Positions 17,697-27,605 of a stretch of 64,000 nt of DNA are shown here, piece by piece. Origin of the DNA: an uncultured Prevotellaceae bacterium (GTDB lineage: Bacteria; Bacteroidota; Bacteroidia; Bacteroidales; Bacteroidaceae). The first letter of the stretch is position 1. The number at the start of each line of letters is the position of its first letter. The stretch is from NCBI GenBank assembly GCA_900318815.1, contig ONMA01000021.1:1-64000 (forward strand), in the 5' to 3' direction. Below the pieces are notes generated by a model, which searched no databases, was not told where the DNA came from, and saw only the letters and a list, made by a program, of their open reading frames with translations. A program made the position numbers and the translations under genes.

Positions 17697-18070
17697 CTTG
17701 TTTCTCTCTTACAACATGCAAAATTAGCGATTTTCTCCAACACCAACGCGCCCGACCTCAAGAATCTTCGGCAAACAAGCCGATAATTCAATTATTTTTC
17801 GTAACTTCGCACGCAAATTGATTACACCTTATTATATATAGGTATGTTCTATAAATTGCTTAATCTACGCGCAGCCACTCCCCTCCCCTCAAGGGGAGGG
17901 GTAGGGGTGGGGTCTGTGATGTCCTGTTATCGAAGAAGATACTGACCCCACCCCCCGCTCGGCCGAAGGACGCTTGCAAGGCAAGAACCCCTCCCCTACA
18001 AGGGAGGGGAGAGCGGCGCACCATTAACGAATAAATAGAAGTTACATATAAGAAATATATCTGCAACATT
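17697..18070. other. Divergent intergenic region with C/G-rich palindromic element
   Basis: 374 bases without a gene. A near-consensus -7 box (TAACTTCG, about 17801-17808) on the + strand is followed by a 140-bp folded element (17875-18017) and then by the trmH start, so the element lies in the trmH leader. Confidence 0.6.
17875..18017. repeat. C/G-rich palindromic element (family 3), trmH leader copy
   Basis: CTCCCCTCCCC/GGGGAGGGG, GGGGTGGGGTC/GACCCCACCCC and CCCCTCCCCT/AGGGAGGGG are nested palindromes. It also holds the short repeat CGCTCGGCCGAAGGACGCTT (from 17956) seen again near 34544. Relatives precede araA (32905-32936) and lie inside nuoN (60385-60463). Confidence 0.75.
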
Positions 18071-18880
18071 ATGAACATCATCGAAATATCATCGCTCGAC
18101 CAGGCAGGCGTCGATGTCTTCGGCAAACTGACGGAAGCGCAGCTTCGCAACAAGCTCGATGCCAAGAACGGCATCTTCATAGCCGAGAGTCCGAAAGTGA
18201 TCCAGGTGGCACTCGATGCGGGCTACGAGCCGCTGGCCCTGCTCTGCGAGCGCAGGCACATCGAGGGCGATGCCGCCGACATCATCGGCCGGTGCCGCGA
18301 GGACATGCCCGTCTATACCGGCGACCGGGCACTCTTAGCACAACTGACGGGCTACACCCTGACGCGAGGCGTACTCTGCGCCATGCGCCGCCCTGCCGAA
18401 CGCCCCATCGAGGAAGTCTGCCGCGACGCCCGCCGCATCGTCGTCATCGACGGAGTGGTCGATACCACGAACGTGGGTGCCATCTTCCGTTCGGCCGCAG
18501 CCTTGGGCATCGATGCGGTACTGCTCACCCGCAACTCCTGCGACCCGCTCAACCGCCGCGCCATCAGGGTAAGCATGGGCTCGGTGTTCCTCATCCCGTG
18601 GACATGGCTCGACGGCCCCGTCGAAAGCCTGAACCTGTTGGGCTTTCGCACGGCGGCCATGGCCCTGACCGACAACTCCATCCCCATCGACCACCCCGCC
18701 TTGACAAGCGAGCCCCGACTGGCCATCGTCATGGGCACGGAGGGCGACGGACTGCCCAAGGAAACTATATCCAAGGCCGACTATGTGGTGCGCATCCCCA
18801 TGTCGCACAACGTCGATTCCCTCAACGTGGCAGCCGCAGCAGCAGTAGCATTCTGGCAACTAAGTGTTCCAAAAGGATAA
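18071..18880 (+). CDS. TrmH/SpoU-family RNA 2'-O-methyltransferase
   Basis: 269 residues. An N-terminal RNA-binding substrate domain (RNKLDAKNGIFIAESPKVI) is followed by a SPOUT knot: motif 1 VDTTNVGAIFRSAAALGIDA, motif 2 LAIVMGTEGDGLP, and motif 3 IPMSHNVDSLNVAAAAAVA. These are diagnostic for SpoU enzymes that methylate ribose 2'-OH in rRNA or tRNA. The exact target nucleotide is not evident. Confidence 0.92.
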   Translation: MNIIEISSLDQAGVDVFGKLTEAQLRNKLDAKNGIFIAESPKVIQVALDAGYEPLALLCERRHIEGDAADIIGRCREDMPVYTGDRALLAQLTGYTLTRGVLCAMRRPAERPIEEVCRDARRIVVIDGVVDTTNVGAIFRSAAALGIDAVLLTRNSCDPLNRRAIRVSMGSVFLIPWTWLDGPVESLNLLGFRTAAMALTDNSIPIDHPALTSEPRLAIVMGTEGDGLPKETISKADYVVRIPMSHNVDSLNVAAAAAVAFWQLSVPKG

Positions 18881-18998
18881 TTTTCGTCGAACCATCTGCT
18901 TCACCTTAAAAATAAACAGATTTATATACCTTATTCTCATTTTTTTTTATTACTTTTGCCCTATCATATAGCCATTTACCAATAACAACATAAAGGAC

Positions 18999-20468
18999 AT
19001 GTTGCGAATAGTCAAGTTAATTACCCGTAAACTATCCCTACGACTCAGCCTGATGGTTGCGTTTGCTATTGGTTTGCTGCTCGCAGCCACGCTCACCATC
19101 ATGCTCTATTCCGCGAAGAAGGCCGTAAGGAAAGAGGCTCTTTACATGGCTCAGCAGACGACAGAATACACCACCCTAAAAATAGACAACACGCTGAAAA
19201 ACGTGGAAGAGGCCACCAGGCTCATGCTATGGAACGTGGAACACCACTTGGACAATCCTGCCGTCATGTACGAGTACAGCAGGAAGATGCTGGAGCAGAA
19301 CCCACATATCATCGGATGTGCCATTGCCTTCGACCCTGGCTTCTACAAGGGCCGCGACCGCTACTTCATGGCCTATAGCTTCTACTCTGAGAACAGCAGC
19401 TCCTCGCTAAAGAAAGATGCCATCGTCCAAGGCAGTTTCTTCGGAAATGCCCCCTATCCCAAACAGATATGGTACTCCGTGCCCTACAAAACGGACCAGC
19501 CCTACTGGACTCCCCCACTCTCCGACCCTGACCCCAACGGAAACATCATTATCTCCTACTGTCTGCCCATTCACGGCAAAGACGGCCAGACGGTCGGAGT
19601 CCTTGCCGTTGACCTGCCCCTGAAATGGTTTGCTGCGGCCATTCACACCACCAAGCCCTCGCCCAACTCCTACAGCCTCATGGTTGACAAGAAAGGCACC
19701 ATCATCATTCCGCCAGCCGCCGTCCAGCAGCGGCTGCTTAACGACACTACCATGCGCTATTTCGCCACCAACAGCCTGGCACAGACCTTGGCCAGGATAC
19801 AGGATGGCTATGAGCAAATCAAGCGGAAAGACAACGACTATTACATCTTCAGCAAGAAATTAGACAGTTTCGACTGGTATGTAGGTGTCGTCTACCCCGC
19901 CTACGACATACTGGACGAGTATTATCATCTGCGCGGCCAGGTGATTGCCATTCTCGTCGTGAGCATCCTGACGCTGTTCGTTCTCTGCCTGCTGCTCACC
20001 TATAGGCAGCTGCACCCCCTACAGCAGCTCAACAGACTGGCCCAGCACATAGCCAACGGACATTTCAACGAGTCGATGCCCCATACCAAGCAAGATGACG
20101 AGATAGGCCAGCTACAGGATCATTTCCTGCAGATGCAGCAGTCGCTGTCGGAACGCATCAGCCAGCTGAAACAGCTGTCGGCCTCCTTGGAACATCAGGG
20201 CGAAGTGCTACGCGAAGCCTACGGGCATGCCCAGGAAGCCGACCACCTGAAGACCGCCTTCCTGCACCACATCACCGAGCACATCGTCGTGCCAGTGATG
20301 AATATCCTGGCCGACGTGGAAATGATGAGTGCCAACCACCGGCACATGTCGCACAAGGAAAACATGAGGGTTGTAAACAACATCCTGCATCAGGGACAGA
20401 TTGTGACCAGCCTGCTCAACAAACTGTTAGACGATTCACTCAAAGAAACAGAAGAATCGAATGATTAG
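18999..20468 (+). CDS. Cache/HAMP membrane sensor with a degenerate kinase-like tail
   Basis: 489 residues. TM1 (about 17-38), a periplasmic double-Cache domain (about 40-300; YTTLKIDNTLKNVEEATRLM start, then QIWYSVPYKTDQPYWTPP and GVLAVDLPLKWF), TM2 (about 310-330, IAILVVSILTLFVLCLLLTY), HAMP (about 335-385, ending DDEIGQLQDHFLQMQQSL), then a coiled helix. The tail DHLKTAFLHHITEHIVVPVM copies the shape of a HisKA dimerisation helix, but the downstream ATPase domain is missing and the segment ends at residue 489. It overlaps the next gene, a full kinase with the same architecture, by 8 bases. The pair looks like a duplication in which this copy kept sensing and dimerisation only; a mixed-dimer regulator is a reasonable idea. 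Confidence 0.8.
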   Translation: MLRIVKLITRKLSLRLSLMVAFAIGLLLAATLTIMLYSAKKAVRKEALYMAQQTTEYTTLKIDNTLKNVEEATRLMLWNVEHHLDNPAVMYEYSRKMLEQNPHIIGCAIAFDPGFYKGRDRYFMAYSFYSENSSSSLKKDAIVQGSFFGNAPYPKQIWYSVPYKTDQPYWTPPLSDPDPNGNIIISYCLPIHGKDGQTVGVLAVDLPLKWFAAAIHTTKPSPNSYSLMVDKKGTIIIPPAAVQQRLLNDTTMRYFATNSLAQTLARIQDGYEQIKRKDNDYYIFSKKLDSFDWYVGVVYPAYDILDEYYHLRGQVIAILVVSILTLFVLCLLLTYRQLHPLQQLNRLAQHIANGHFNESMPHTKQDDEIGQLQDHFLQMQQSLSERISQLKQLSASLEHQGEVLREAYGHAQEADHLKTAFLHHITEHIVVPVMNILADVEMMSANHRHMSHKENMRVVNNILHQGQIVTSLLNKLLDDSLKETEESND

Positions 20469-22365
20469 AAACATCAGACAATCACTCTCGCATAAGCTCA
20501 GCTTCAGCATCCTGCTTCTGGCTGTAGTCATCTTTGGAGGCTCCATGGGGTTCCAGTTCTTGCACTCGCAGCGTATCATACGGCATCAGGCAGAGACACG
20601 AGCCGAAAGCATACTCAACACCACGTCCATGCGCCTGTCGCAGTACCTGGACGAGGTGGAGACCGCTACCGCCAACTTTGAATGGCTCATTCTCAAGAAC
20701 ATGCACCCCGACTCCTTGCTGCTCTACTCTCGCCGCATAGTAGAGGAGAACCCCAACATTACCGGATGCTCCATCACCAGCGAACCCTATTACTTCAAGG
20801 AGTTCGGCAGATACTTCTCGGCCTACTCCGTGAGGATAGGCGACAGCATAGAGACGGTAAGGGAGGCTGAATACGAGTATTTCGACAAGCCCTGGTACAA
20901 GGTAGCCCGCGTGCAGGGCAAGGCCGTCTGGATTGATGCCTACGACGACTTCAACGAGGGCACCCTCTCCAATCCGGAGGTAATCGTCTCCTACAGCAAG
21001 CCCCTCATCAACGGCGAAGGTCTGTTCGTGGGTGTCGTCTCTACCGACCTCTCCCTGAAGCAGCTCTCGCAGGCCATCAGCTCCCATAAGCCCTATCCCG
21101 ACTCCTATTTCATCCTCATCGGCGACGACGGCCACTACCTCTTGCATCCTGACAGCACGAAACTCGTCAAGAAAAGCATCTTCACCGACGTTGACCCGCT
21201 GAAGCACCCCGACCTCATCGCCCTGGGCCATGAGATGATGGAAGGCTATCAAGACAACATGGAGGTGTATATCAATGGCGAGCGTTGCATCGCGTGCTAC
21301 CAGCCCCAGCCCGGAACCAACTGGAGCTTGGCATTCATCAGTCCCGAGAGCAGCGTCTTCGATACCCACTATAAGCTGCTCAACATCCTCATTCCGCTTA
21401 TTATCCTGTCGCTGATTATTATCGTCCTGCTGTGCCGACAGGTGGTTCACCATGCCAGTATCCCGCTGAAACAGCTCGTACACCAGTCCAAGCAGATTGC
21501 CACAGGCAACTACGACGAGCAGATAGCCCATAGCAAGCGTAGCGACGAGATAGGCCAGCTGCAGAACAGCTTTGCCAACATGCAGCTGTCGCTGAAACAG
21601 CACATAGGCAACGTGGAACGTGCCAATGACGAACTGGCCCGCCGCATCGAGGAACTGAAGGAGGCCAACGAACTGGCCATGGACGGGGTGAAGCAGAAAG
21701 CCATCTTCATACAGAACATGACTCACCAGATACGCACCCCACTCAACATCATCATGGGGTTCGGAGAAATCTTGCGCGACAGTCGTGACGAATTGCCCGA
21801 TCATGAAGTGGACAGCATTACCAGCATGATCGACCGCAACGCCGTGACACTCAGCCGTATGGGGCAGATGCTCTACGACTGCTCCGACCAAGGCAACGTG
21901 GCACTCGTCAGAAACGACATCATACAATGTAACGCGGCCATACGCGAAGCCATCGACAACACTTGCCGGCAATTCACCGAGGTAGACCACATTCATTTCG
22001 AGTCAACGCTGCCCGACTCGTTCTGCATTCGCACCAACCGGCTGTATTTCTTCAGGAGCATCCGCGAACTGCTCTACAACGCCGCCAAGTACTCCGACGG
22101 CAAGCACATCTCGGTGAAAGTAACGGAGACCCAAACCATGATACGTATCGTTATCGAGGACATCGGACCCGGCATCTCAGAGGACTTCTACGAACACATG
22201 TTCACACCCTTCACCAAGACCAACGACCTCTCGGAAGGTCTCGGACTGGGATTGCCACTCACCCGCCGGCACATCAGAAACCTGGACGGATCGCTCTATT
22301 TCGACAAGAAATACCACGACGGATGCCGCTTTATCATCTTCCTGCCCAAGATACACGACGATTAA
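20461..22365 (+). CDS. Cache/HAMP sensor histidine kinase
   Basis: 634 residues. TM1 (about 12-32), periplasmic Cache domain (about 35-300; DKPWYKVARVQGKAVWIDAY and FVGVVSTDLSLKQL are typical), TM2 (about 305-326), HAMP (327-380), HisKA with His422 in NMTHQIRTPLNIIMGFGEIL, then HATPase_c: N box ELLYNAAKYSDG (Asn540), G1 IEDIGPGIS (about 566-573), F box MFTPF, and G2 GLGLGL (593-598). All catalytic elements are present, but no receiver domain or response regulator gene is nearby, so the partner is encoded elsewhere. Translation is coupled to the preceding Cache protein by an 8-base overlap. Confidence 0.9.
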   Translation: MIRNIRQSLSHKLSFSILLLAVVIFGGSMGFQFLHSQRIIRHQAETRAESILNTTSMRLSQYLDEVETATANFEWLILKNMHPDSLLLYSRRIVEENPNITGCSITSEPYYFKEFGRYFSAYSVRIGDSIETVREAEYEYFDKPWYKVARVQGKAVWIDAYDDFNEGTLSNPEVIVSYSKPLINGEGLFVGVVSTDLSLKQLSQAISSHKPYPDSYFILIGDDGHYLLHPDSTKLVKKSIFTDVDPLKHPDLIALGHEMMEGYQDNMEVYINGERCIACYQPQPGTNWSLAFISPESSVFDTHYKLLNILIPLIILSLIIIVLLCRQVVHHASIPLKQLVHQSKQIATGNYDEQIAHSKRSDEIGQLQNSFANMQLSLKQHIGNVERANDELARRIEELKEANELAMDGVKQKAIFIQNMTHQIRTPLNIIMGFGEILRDSRDELPDHEVDSITSMIDRNAVTLSRMGQMLYDCSDQGNVALVRNDIIQCNAAIREAIDNTCRQFTEVDHIHFESTLPDSFCIRTNRLYFFRSIRELLYNAAKYSDGKHISVKVTETQTMIRIVIEDIGPGISEDFYEHMFTPFTKTNDLSEGLGLGLPLTRRHIRNLDGSLYFDKKYHDGCRFIIFLPKIHDD

Positions 22366-22375
22366 TGAGTGTTTT

Positions 22376-22407
22376 TTTGGTAGTTTGGAAAAGATGTTGT
22401 ACCTTTG
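22376..22407 (+). promoter_or_regulatory. glyA promoter
   Basis: TTTG at 22376-22379, 20 bases, TACCTTTG at 22400-22407. Consensus match, 44 bases before the ATG. Confidence 0.85.
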
Positions 22408-22451
22408 CACCCGCTTGACAATCCAAACATAAAAACAATATTTTGAAGTAA

Positions 22452-23732
22452 ATGAAAAGAGACAACATCGTTTTTGAGTTGATCGAGAAAGAGCATCAGC
22501 GCCAGCTGAAAGGCATGGAGCTGATTGCCAGTGAGAATTTCGTGAGCGACCAGGTGATGGAAGCCATGGGTTCGTACCTGACCAACAAATACGCCGAGGG
22601 CTATCCCGGCAAGCGCTACTATGGCGGTTGCCAGGTTGTCGACGAGGTGGAGCGGCTCGCCATTGAGCGCGTTTGCAAGTTGTTCGATGCCGAGTATGCC
22701 AACGTGCAGCCCCACTCTGGCGCACAGGCCAACGCTGCCGTGCTTTTGGCAGTACTGAAGCCCGGCGACACTTTCATGGGCATGAACCTGGACCACGGCG
22801 GCCACCTGAGCCACGGCTCGCACGTGAACACCAGCGGCATTCTCTACAATCCCATCGGCTACAACCTGAACAAGGAGACGGGCCGCGTGGACTACGACGA
22901 GATGGAGCAGCTGGCCTTGGAGCACAAGCCCAAACTGATCATCGGCGGCGGCTCGGCCTACAGCCGCGAATGGGACTATAAGCGCATGCGCGAGATTGCC
23001 GACAAGGTGGGTGCCCTGCTGATGATCGACATGGCCCATCCCGCCGGTCTTATTGCCGCCGGACTCCTGGACAACCCCGTGAAATATGCCCACATCGTGA
23101 CCTCAACCACCCACAAGACCTTGCGCGGCCCGCGTGGCGGCATCATCCTGATGGGCAAGGACTTCGACAATCCCTGGGGCTACACCACCCCGAAGGGCGA
23201 AGTGAAGAAGATGTCGGCACTCATCAACAGCGCCGTCTTCCCCGGACAGCAGGGCGGTCCGTTAGAGCATGTCATCGCTGCCAAGGCCGTGGCCTTCGGC
23301 GAGGCTTTGCAGCCCGAGTTCAAGGAGTGGGCACTACAGGTAAAGAAGAACGCTGCCGTGCTGGCCGAAGAGCTCATCAAGCGCGGCTTCCACATCGTGA
23401 GCGGCGGCACCGACAACCACTCGATGCTGGTCGACCTGCGCTCGAAATATCCCGACCTGACGGGTAAGGTGGCCGAGAACGCCTTAGTGGCTGCCGACAT
23501 CACGGTGAACAAGAACATGGTGCCCTTCGACTCGCGCTCGGCCTTCCAGACCAGCGGCCTGCGTCTCGGCACGCCTGCCATCACCACCCGTGGTGCCAAG
23601 GAAGACCTGATGGTACTCATCGCCGAACTGATTGAGACCGTGCTGAACGACCCGACCAACGAGGAGGTCATCGCCAGCGTGCGCCAGCGCGTCAACGACA
23701 CGATGAAGGACTATCCCCTCTTCGCCTACTAA
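22452..23732 (+). CDS. glyA: Serine hydroxymethyltransferase
   Basis: 426 residues. PLP-enzyme hallmarks: [44 protein letters not shown], and the lysine motif [20 protein letters not shown]. It interconverts serine and glycine, feeding one-carbon units to tetrahydrofolate. Own promoter; followed by hairpin repeat family 1 copy B, which probably ends transcription. Confidence 0.97.
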   Translation: MKRDNIVFELIEKEHQRQLKGMELIASENFVSDQVMEAMGSYLTNKYAEGYPGKRYYGGCQVVDEVERLAIERVCKLFDAEYANVQPHSGAQANAAVLLAVLKPGDTFMGMNLDHGGHLSHGSHVNTSGILYNPIGYNLNKETGRVDYDEMEQLALEHKPKLIIGGGSAYSREWDYKRMREIADKVGALLMIDMAHPAGLIAAGLLDNPVKYAHIVTSTTHKTLRGPRGGIILMGKDFDNPWGYTTPKGEVKKMSALINSAVFPGQQGGPLEHVIAAKAVAFGEALQPEFKEWALQVKKNAAVLAEELIKRGFHIVSGGTDNHSMLVDLRSKYPDLTGKVAENALVAADITVNKNMVPFDSRSAFQTSGLRLGTPAITTRGAKEDLMVLIAELIETVLNDPTNEEVIASVRQRVNDTMKDYPLFAY

Positions 23733-23772
23733 ACTGCGACTCAAAGTCGAAATACAGGGGTATATCTTCATT

Positions 23773-23868
23773 AACCACAACGGATTTCACGGATTAAACG
23801 GATTTTCTAAGTTACTGTTTATCAGTAGGGCTTAAATCCGATTAATCCGTGAAATCTGTTGTTTTTTT
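23773..23868. repeat. Hairpin repeat family 1, copy B
   Basis: Same ends as the copies at 16463 and 56610 (AACCACAACGGATTTCACGG / CCGTGAAAT-TGTTGTTTTTTT), with one mismatch in the right arm. It follows glyA and ends in a T tract, so a terminator role is plausible. Confidence 0.8.
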
Positions 23869-23885
23869 AAATAACGTAACAGAAA

Positions 23886-23917
23886 TTTGGCACTTACGCC
23901 ATTATTTCGTATCTTTG
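23886..23917 (+). promoter_or_regulatory. Promoter of the large glycoside hydrolase
   Basis: TTTG at 23886-23889, 20 bases, TATCTTTG at 23910-23917; the ATG follows 37 bases later. Confidence 0.85.
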
Positions 23918-23953
23918 CCAATTATTATAGTGATAACCTAAAGAAAGCCTATT

Positions 23954-26900
23954 ATGAAGAAGAAACTGCTACTAACCGTCTTCGTATTCACGCTGACCTT
24001 GTCGGCTTTGGCAAAGAACACCACGACCAGCGTAGACCAGGTGACAAGCTCCGTCATCGTCAGCGGCGAGACCGACTACATCATCAAGGGCAAGACACCC
24101 TTTGCCGGCAACGGCCTCGTCAACATCACGGGCACGGAGCATGCCGTACTCATCCTGCAGGAAGTGAAGCCCTCGGTGGCCATCAGCACCCTGCTGTCCA
24201 CCCGCGTAAGAATCAACAGCTCGATGGCACAAAACGGCGTGAACTGCCAGGTGCGACTCTATGGCACGCGCGGCTGTATGATTCTGCCCTACGCCAGTAC
24301 CGACAAGCCGCTGACCGTCTACAGCGAACAGCACTTCGGGGGCGAGTCGTGCAACGACTTCGGACTGGAGAACGACGGGGGCTACATGGTGACCCTGACC
24401 GACCAGAAACTGAACAACCGCATCCGCTCGTTCCGCCTGAAGCGCGGCTATATGGTGACCTTCGCCACACAGCGCAGCGGCTACGGCTACCAGCGTTGCT
24501 TCATAGCCAACGACCAGGACGTAGAAATGGGCGAACTGCCACAAATCCTCGACGGAAAAATCTCCTCCTACCGCATCTTCAAGTGGAACACAGCAGGCAA
24601 GAAAGGCTTGGCCAGCAATACCGACGCCTCGGTAGTGGCTGCCGTGGGAGCCATCAGCTGCTACGACTGGGGCGTAGGCCACGACATGCAGCCCGACGTA
24701 GAGTGCGTGCCTCATCACCTGTATGAGGACTGGCCCTCCTCGGCAGAATGCGGACGGGCCACGTGGAGCTGCCACATGAAGACCAACAACGAGCCCCGCA
24801 ACTCAGCCGACGACAAGCCGCAGTCGCTCAGCACCATCTTAGGCAACTGGCAGAACCTGATGCGCACGGGCATGCGCCTCTGCTCGCCCTCATCATGGGA
24901 CGGCAGCGACTATACCGACGGTTCGGGATTCCTCAAAGAGTTCTTCGACGCCATCGACGCCCGTGGCTGGCGATGCGACATTGCCGACCTGCATTGCTAC
25001 TGGACCATCGACAACTTCAACAACTTAGGAGCCATGCAGAGCAAGTATAAGCGCCCCATCTGGATTTCGGAATGGATATGGGGAGCCTCCTGGAACCATA
25101 ACGGAGCCTTCGAGAGCGGCAAAACCGACGGCGACATAGCCTGGGGCGTGGAGCAGATATGCAACAAGCTGAACTCGTATGGCTACGTGGAACGCTACTT
25201 CTACTGGAACAGCGAGTCGAAGGGCAAGCTCTACCAGAACGGCGGCCTCACGCAGGCTGGCAAGTACTATGCCAACATGCTCACGGGCATGGGCTACAAC
25301 AGTTCCTACGAGAAGATTCCCAACCTGCCACCCATGCAGGGCGGCTTCAGCAACTTCAAGATTGACTACAGCAACGGACAGGCCACCATCTCCTGGCACG
25401 ACTACGACGGCGAGTACAACCAGCTGATGGAAGTGCTGCGCAAGGAGCCGGGAGGTGCCTGGCACACCTGGCAGACCATCCGTCCGGAGGATGCCGAGGC
25501 CGACTACTCCATCGTGGACTACCAGAGCAGCGAGGACACCCGCTACCGCCTGCATATTAAGAGCTTCGGCGGCACCGACTACTACAGCCCCTACGAGGCT
25601 GAGGTGGGCGACGTGGTGGACACCGAGGGCGGCGAACGCTACATGGGCGGCAACCTCATTCCCTACGGACGGTTCGACATGGGTCTCTTTGGATGGACGT
25701 CGGGCACAGGCCAGCCATTGGGTCATCCCTGGTTCGAAGTGTTCCCGAAGGAGGACGGCGGCAACTTCCTACAGGCTTTTGCCAACCACGGCAAGGACGG
25801 CGAGGGTGCGCTGAAGACGGGCTTCGACATCGAGCCTAACCAAGACTACGTCTGCATCGTGACCAGCAAGGATGCCGGCGGCTACCTGAAAGTGGAGACA
25901 CGCGCAAAAGGTGCCACCAACGACGAGAACAAACTGACATTCATAAGTTCCAGCCTCTGGAACACCAACCAGGGAATCTTTAATAGCGGACAACACAACG
26001 AGGCGCTGCTGGCCTTCCGCTGGTTAGCAGGAACGGCACAGATAAGCAACATCGAACTGCGCCGTCTCTGCCACTCGCAGGAGGAAGCCGTAGCCGATGC
26101 CGTGGCCTGTGCCCGCAAGCAGGCCCAGACATTCATGCAATGGAACACGGCCATGCCCGCTCTGAACAATGAACTGGAACAGCGAATCGCCGCCCTGACA
26201 GCAGCCGACCAGTCGGCGCTGGAAACCATCAACCTGGCCATCGACGAGGCACTACAAGCCGTAGCCGACAAGCAGGCGGTTGACTCCCTGCTGCGCGTAG
26301 CCAAGGCGATTGACCAACTGACGTTCGACGGGCAGGAAGCACTCATCGAGGCAGAAGAGGCAGCAACAGCCGCAAGCGAATCCATTATGCCGTCGGCTGC
26401 CCTCGCTTCGGCACGCCAACAGCTGCAACAGGCCATCGATAACTTCCTCACCATGAGCGTGGCCAGCACGCAGCCCCAGTCGCCCGACTTCTCTCAGACC
26501 GACGGTTGGCTGACCCATACGGGCACCTACACCGCCGGCGACCAGCGCACGGCCACCCAGGAAGACAAGACTTGCTGGAATGCCTGGTGGGCAGGCATCA
26601 ACGCCAGCGAGGGCAACAAGCAGACCATGGAAATCAGACAACAGCTGAGCAACCTGCCCGAAGGACTGTATGCCCTGCAATGCAAAGCCACCACACAGCA
26701 CTACTGTCTGAGCGACCAGCACGGCTTCATCGCCACCAGTAGCGAGAATGCGGTAACACCCAACCTCACCCGCGACTACTTAGACGTGCCCAGCACCATC
26801 GGCTCGTGGGAGACGCTCACCACGACACCCATCTACGTATCGGCCAACGACGTGCTGACCATCGGCTTCACCGGCTCGAAGCAGGGAGCCATCGATAATG

Positions 26901-27598
26901 CCTGGCGACGCTACGGCACCGACGACACCGCCAACAACACGGGCGACAAACGCGAAGGATGGTGGTGTGCCACCGACTTTCAGCTTCTCTATCATCCCGC
27001 CTTCCGCTTCGACATGTCGGGCCGCCAATGGGGCACCGTCTGCCTGCCCTATCAGTACCACATTCCGCAGGGTGCCAAGCTGTACCGGCTGGCAGGACTG
27101 CTGAGCGACTATAGCCGCGTATGCTTAGAAGAGGTGACCGAGACCGAGGTGGGCCATCCCTACATCTACTTCACCGAAAGCCCGCAGGTAACGTTCTGCA
27201 TCGAGGGTGAACCTGCCAGCAGCCCCGTCAACACGACGACCAACTACCTGACCGGCTACTTCCAGGCCGACGGCGACGTGCCTTACGGCCGCTACGTGCT
27301 GAAAGACGATGGCGAGTGGTATCGCGTGACCGAAGAGTACCGTCCCGCAGCCGTCAGCTATTCAGCCGTCATCCGCAGGGCCGAGGGTCTGCCCGTCATG
27401 GACAGTTGGAACGGCGCAACGATGATTATCCACGGTGTCGACGACGAACTGGCCATCCCCACCGCCATCAGCACGATGCAGCATGAAAAGGAAGCCGACG
27501 CCTACTACACTATCGGCGGTCGCAAGAGCAACAGAAAGCCTGCCGGCCCCCACATCCAGGTGGAAGGCAAGCAGGCACGCAAAGTGGCTGGCAAGTAG
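23954..27598 (+). CDS. Large secreted glycoside hydrolase (GH128-like Glyco_hydro_cc core)
   Basis: 1214 residues. Signal peptide 1-20 (MKKKLLLTVFVFTLTLSALA). Residues 21-240 form an N-terminal beta-rich region. The core at about 245-445 is a clan A-type barrel: TNNEPRN (Glu280 as acid/base), DIADLHCYWTIDNF, WISEWIWGASW (Glu373 as nucleophile) and YFYWNSESKGKLY. A fibronectin-like segment (about 460-550) follows, then a jelly-roll (560-700), an Ala-rich helical FIVAR-like stretch (about 705-830), another beta module, and a tail YYTIGGRKSNRKPAG resembling degenerate type IX sorting tails. GH128-type cores act on beta-1,3-glucan, but the specificity here is unproven. It stands alone with no SusC/SusD pair nearby. 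Confidence 0.75.
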   Translation: MKKKLLLTVFVFTLTLSALAKNTTTSVDQVTSSVIVSGETDYIIKGKTPFAGNGLVNITGTEHAVLILQEVKPSVAISTLLSTRVRINSSMAQNGVNCQVRLYGTRGCMILPYASTDKPLTVYSEQHFGGESCNDFGLENDGGYMVTLTDQKLNNRIRSFRLKRGYMVTFATQRSGYGYQRCFIANDQDVEMGELPQILDGKISSYRIFKWNTAGKKGLASNTDASVVAAVGAISCYDWGVGHDMQPDVECVPHHLYEDWPSSAECGRATWSCHMKTNNEPRNSADDKPQSLSTILGNWQNLMRTGMRLCSPSSWDGSDYTDGSGFLKEFFDAIDARGWRCDIADLHCYWTIDNFNNLGAMQSKYKRPIWISEWIWGASWNHNGAFESGKTDGDIAWGVEQICNKLNSYGYVERYFYWNSESKGKLYQNGGLTQAGKYYANMLTGMGYNSSYEKIPNLPPMQGGFSNFKIDYSNGQATISWHDYDGEYNQLMEVLRKEPGGAWHTWQTIRPEDAEADYSIVDYQSSEDTRYRLHIKSFGGTDYYSPYEAEVGDVVDTEGGERYMGGNLIPYGRFDMGLFGWTSGTGQPLGHPWFEVFPKEDGGNFLQAFANHGKDGEGALKTGFDIEPNQDYVCIVTSKDAGGYLKVETRAKGATNDENKLTFISSSLWNTNQGIFNSGQHNEALLAFRWLAGTAQISNIELRRLCHSQEEAVADAVACARKQAQTFMQWNTAMPALNNELEQRIAALTAADQSALETINLAIDEALQAVADKQAVDSLLRVAKAIDQLTFDGQEALIEAEEAATAASESIMPSAALASARQQLQQAIDNFLTMSVASTQPQSPDFSQTDGWLTHTGTYTAGDQRTATQEDKTCWNAWWAGINASEGNKQTMEIRQQLSNLPEGLYALQCKATTQHYCLSDQHGFIATSSENAVTPNLTRDYLDVPSTIGSWETLTTTPIYVSANDVLTIGFTGSKQGAIDNAWRRYGTDDTANNTGDKREGWWCATDFQLLYHPAFRFDMSGRQWGTVCLPYQYHIPQGAKLYRLAGLLSDYSRVCLEEVTETEVGHPYIYFTESPQVTFCIEGEPASSPVNTTTNYLTGYFQADGDVPYGRYVLKDDGEWYRVTEEYRPAAVSYSAVIRRAEGLPVMDSWNGATMIIHGVDDELAIPTAISTMQHEKEADAYYTIGGRKSNRKPAGPHIQVEGKQARKVAGK

Positions 27599-27605
27599 CC
27601 TTGGG

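Noticed and set aside
20482..21996. 504-codon open frame on the minus strand
   Set aside because: Lies wholly inside the sense-strand kinase gene; composition reflects codon bias of the real gene and no family is recognised.
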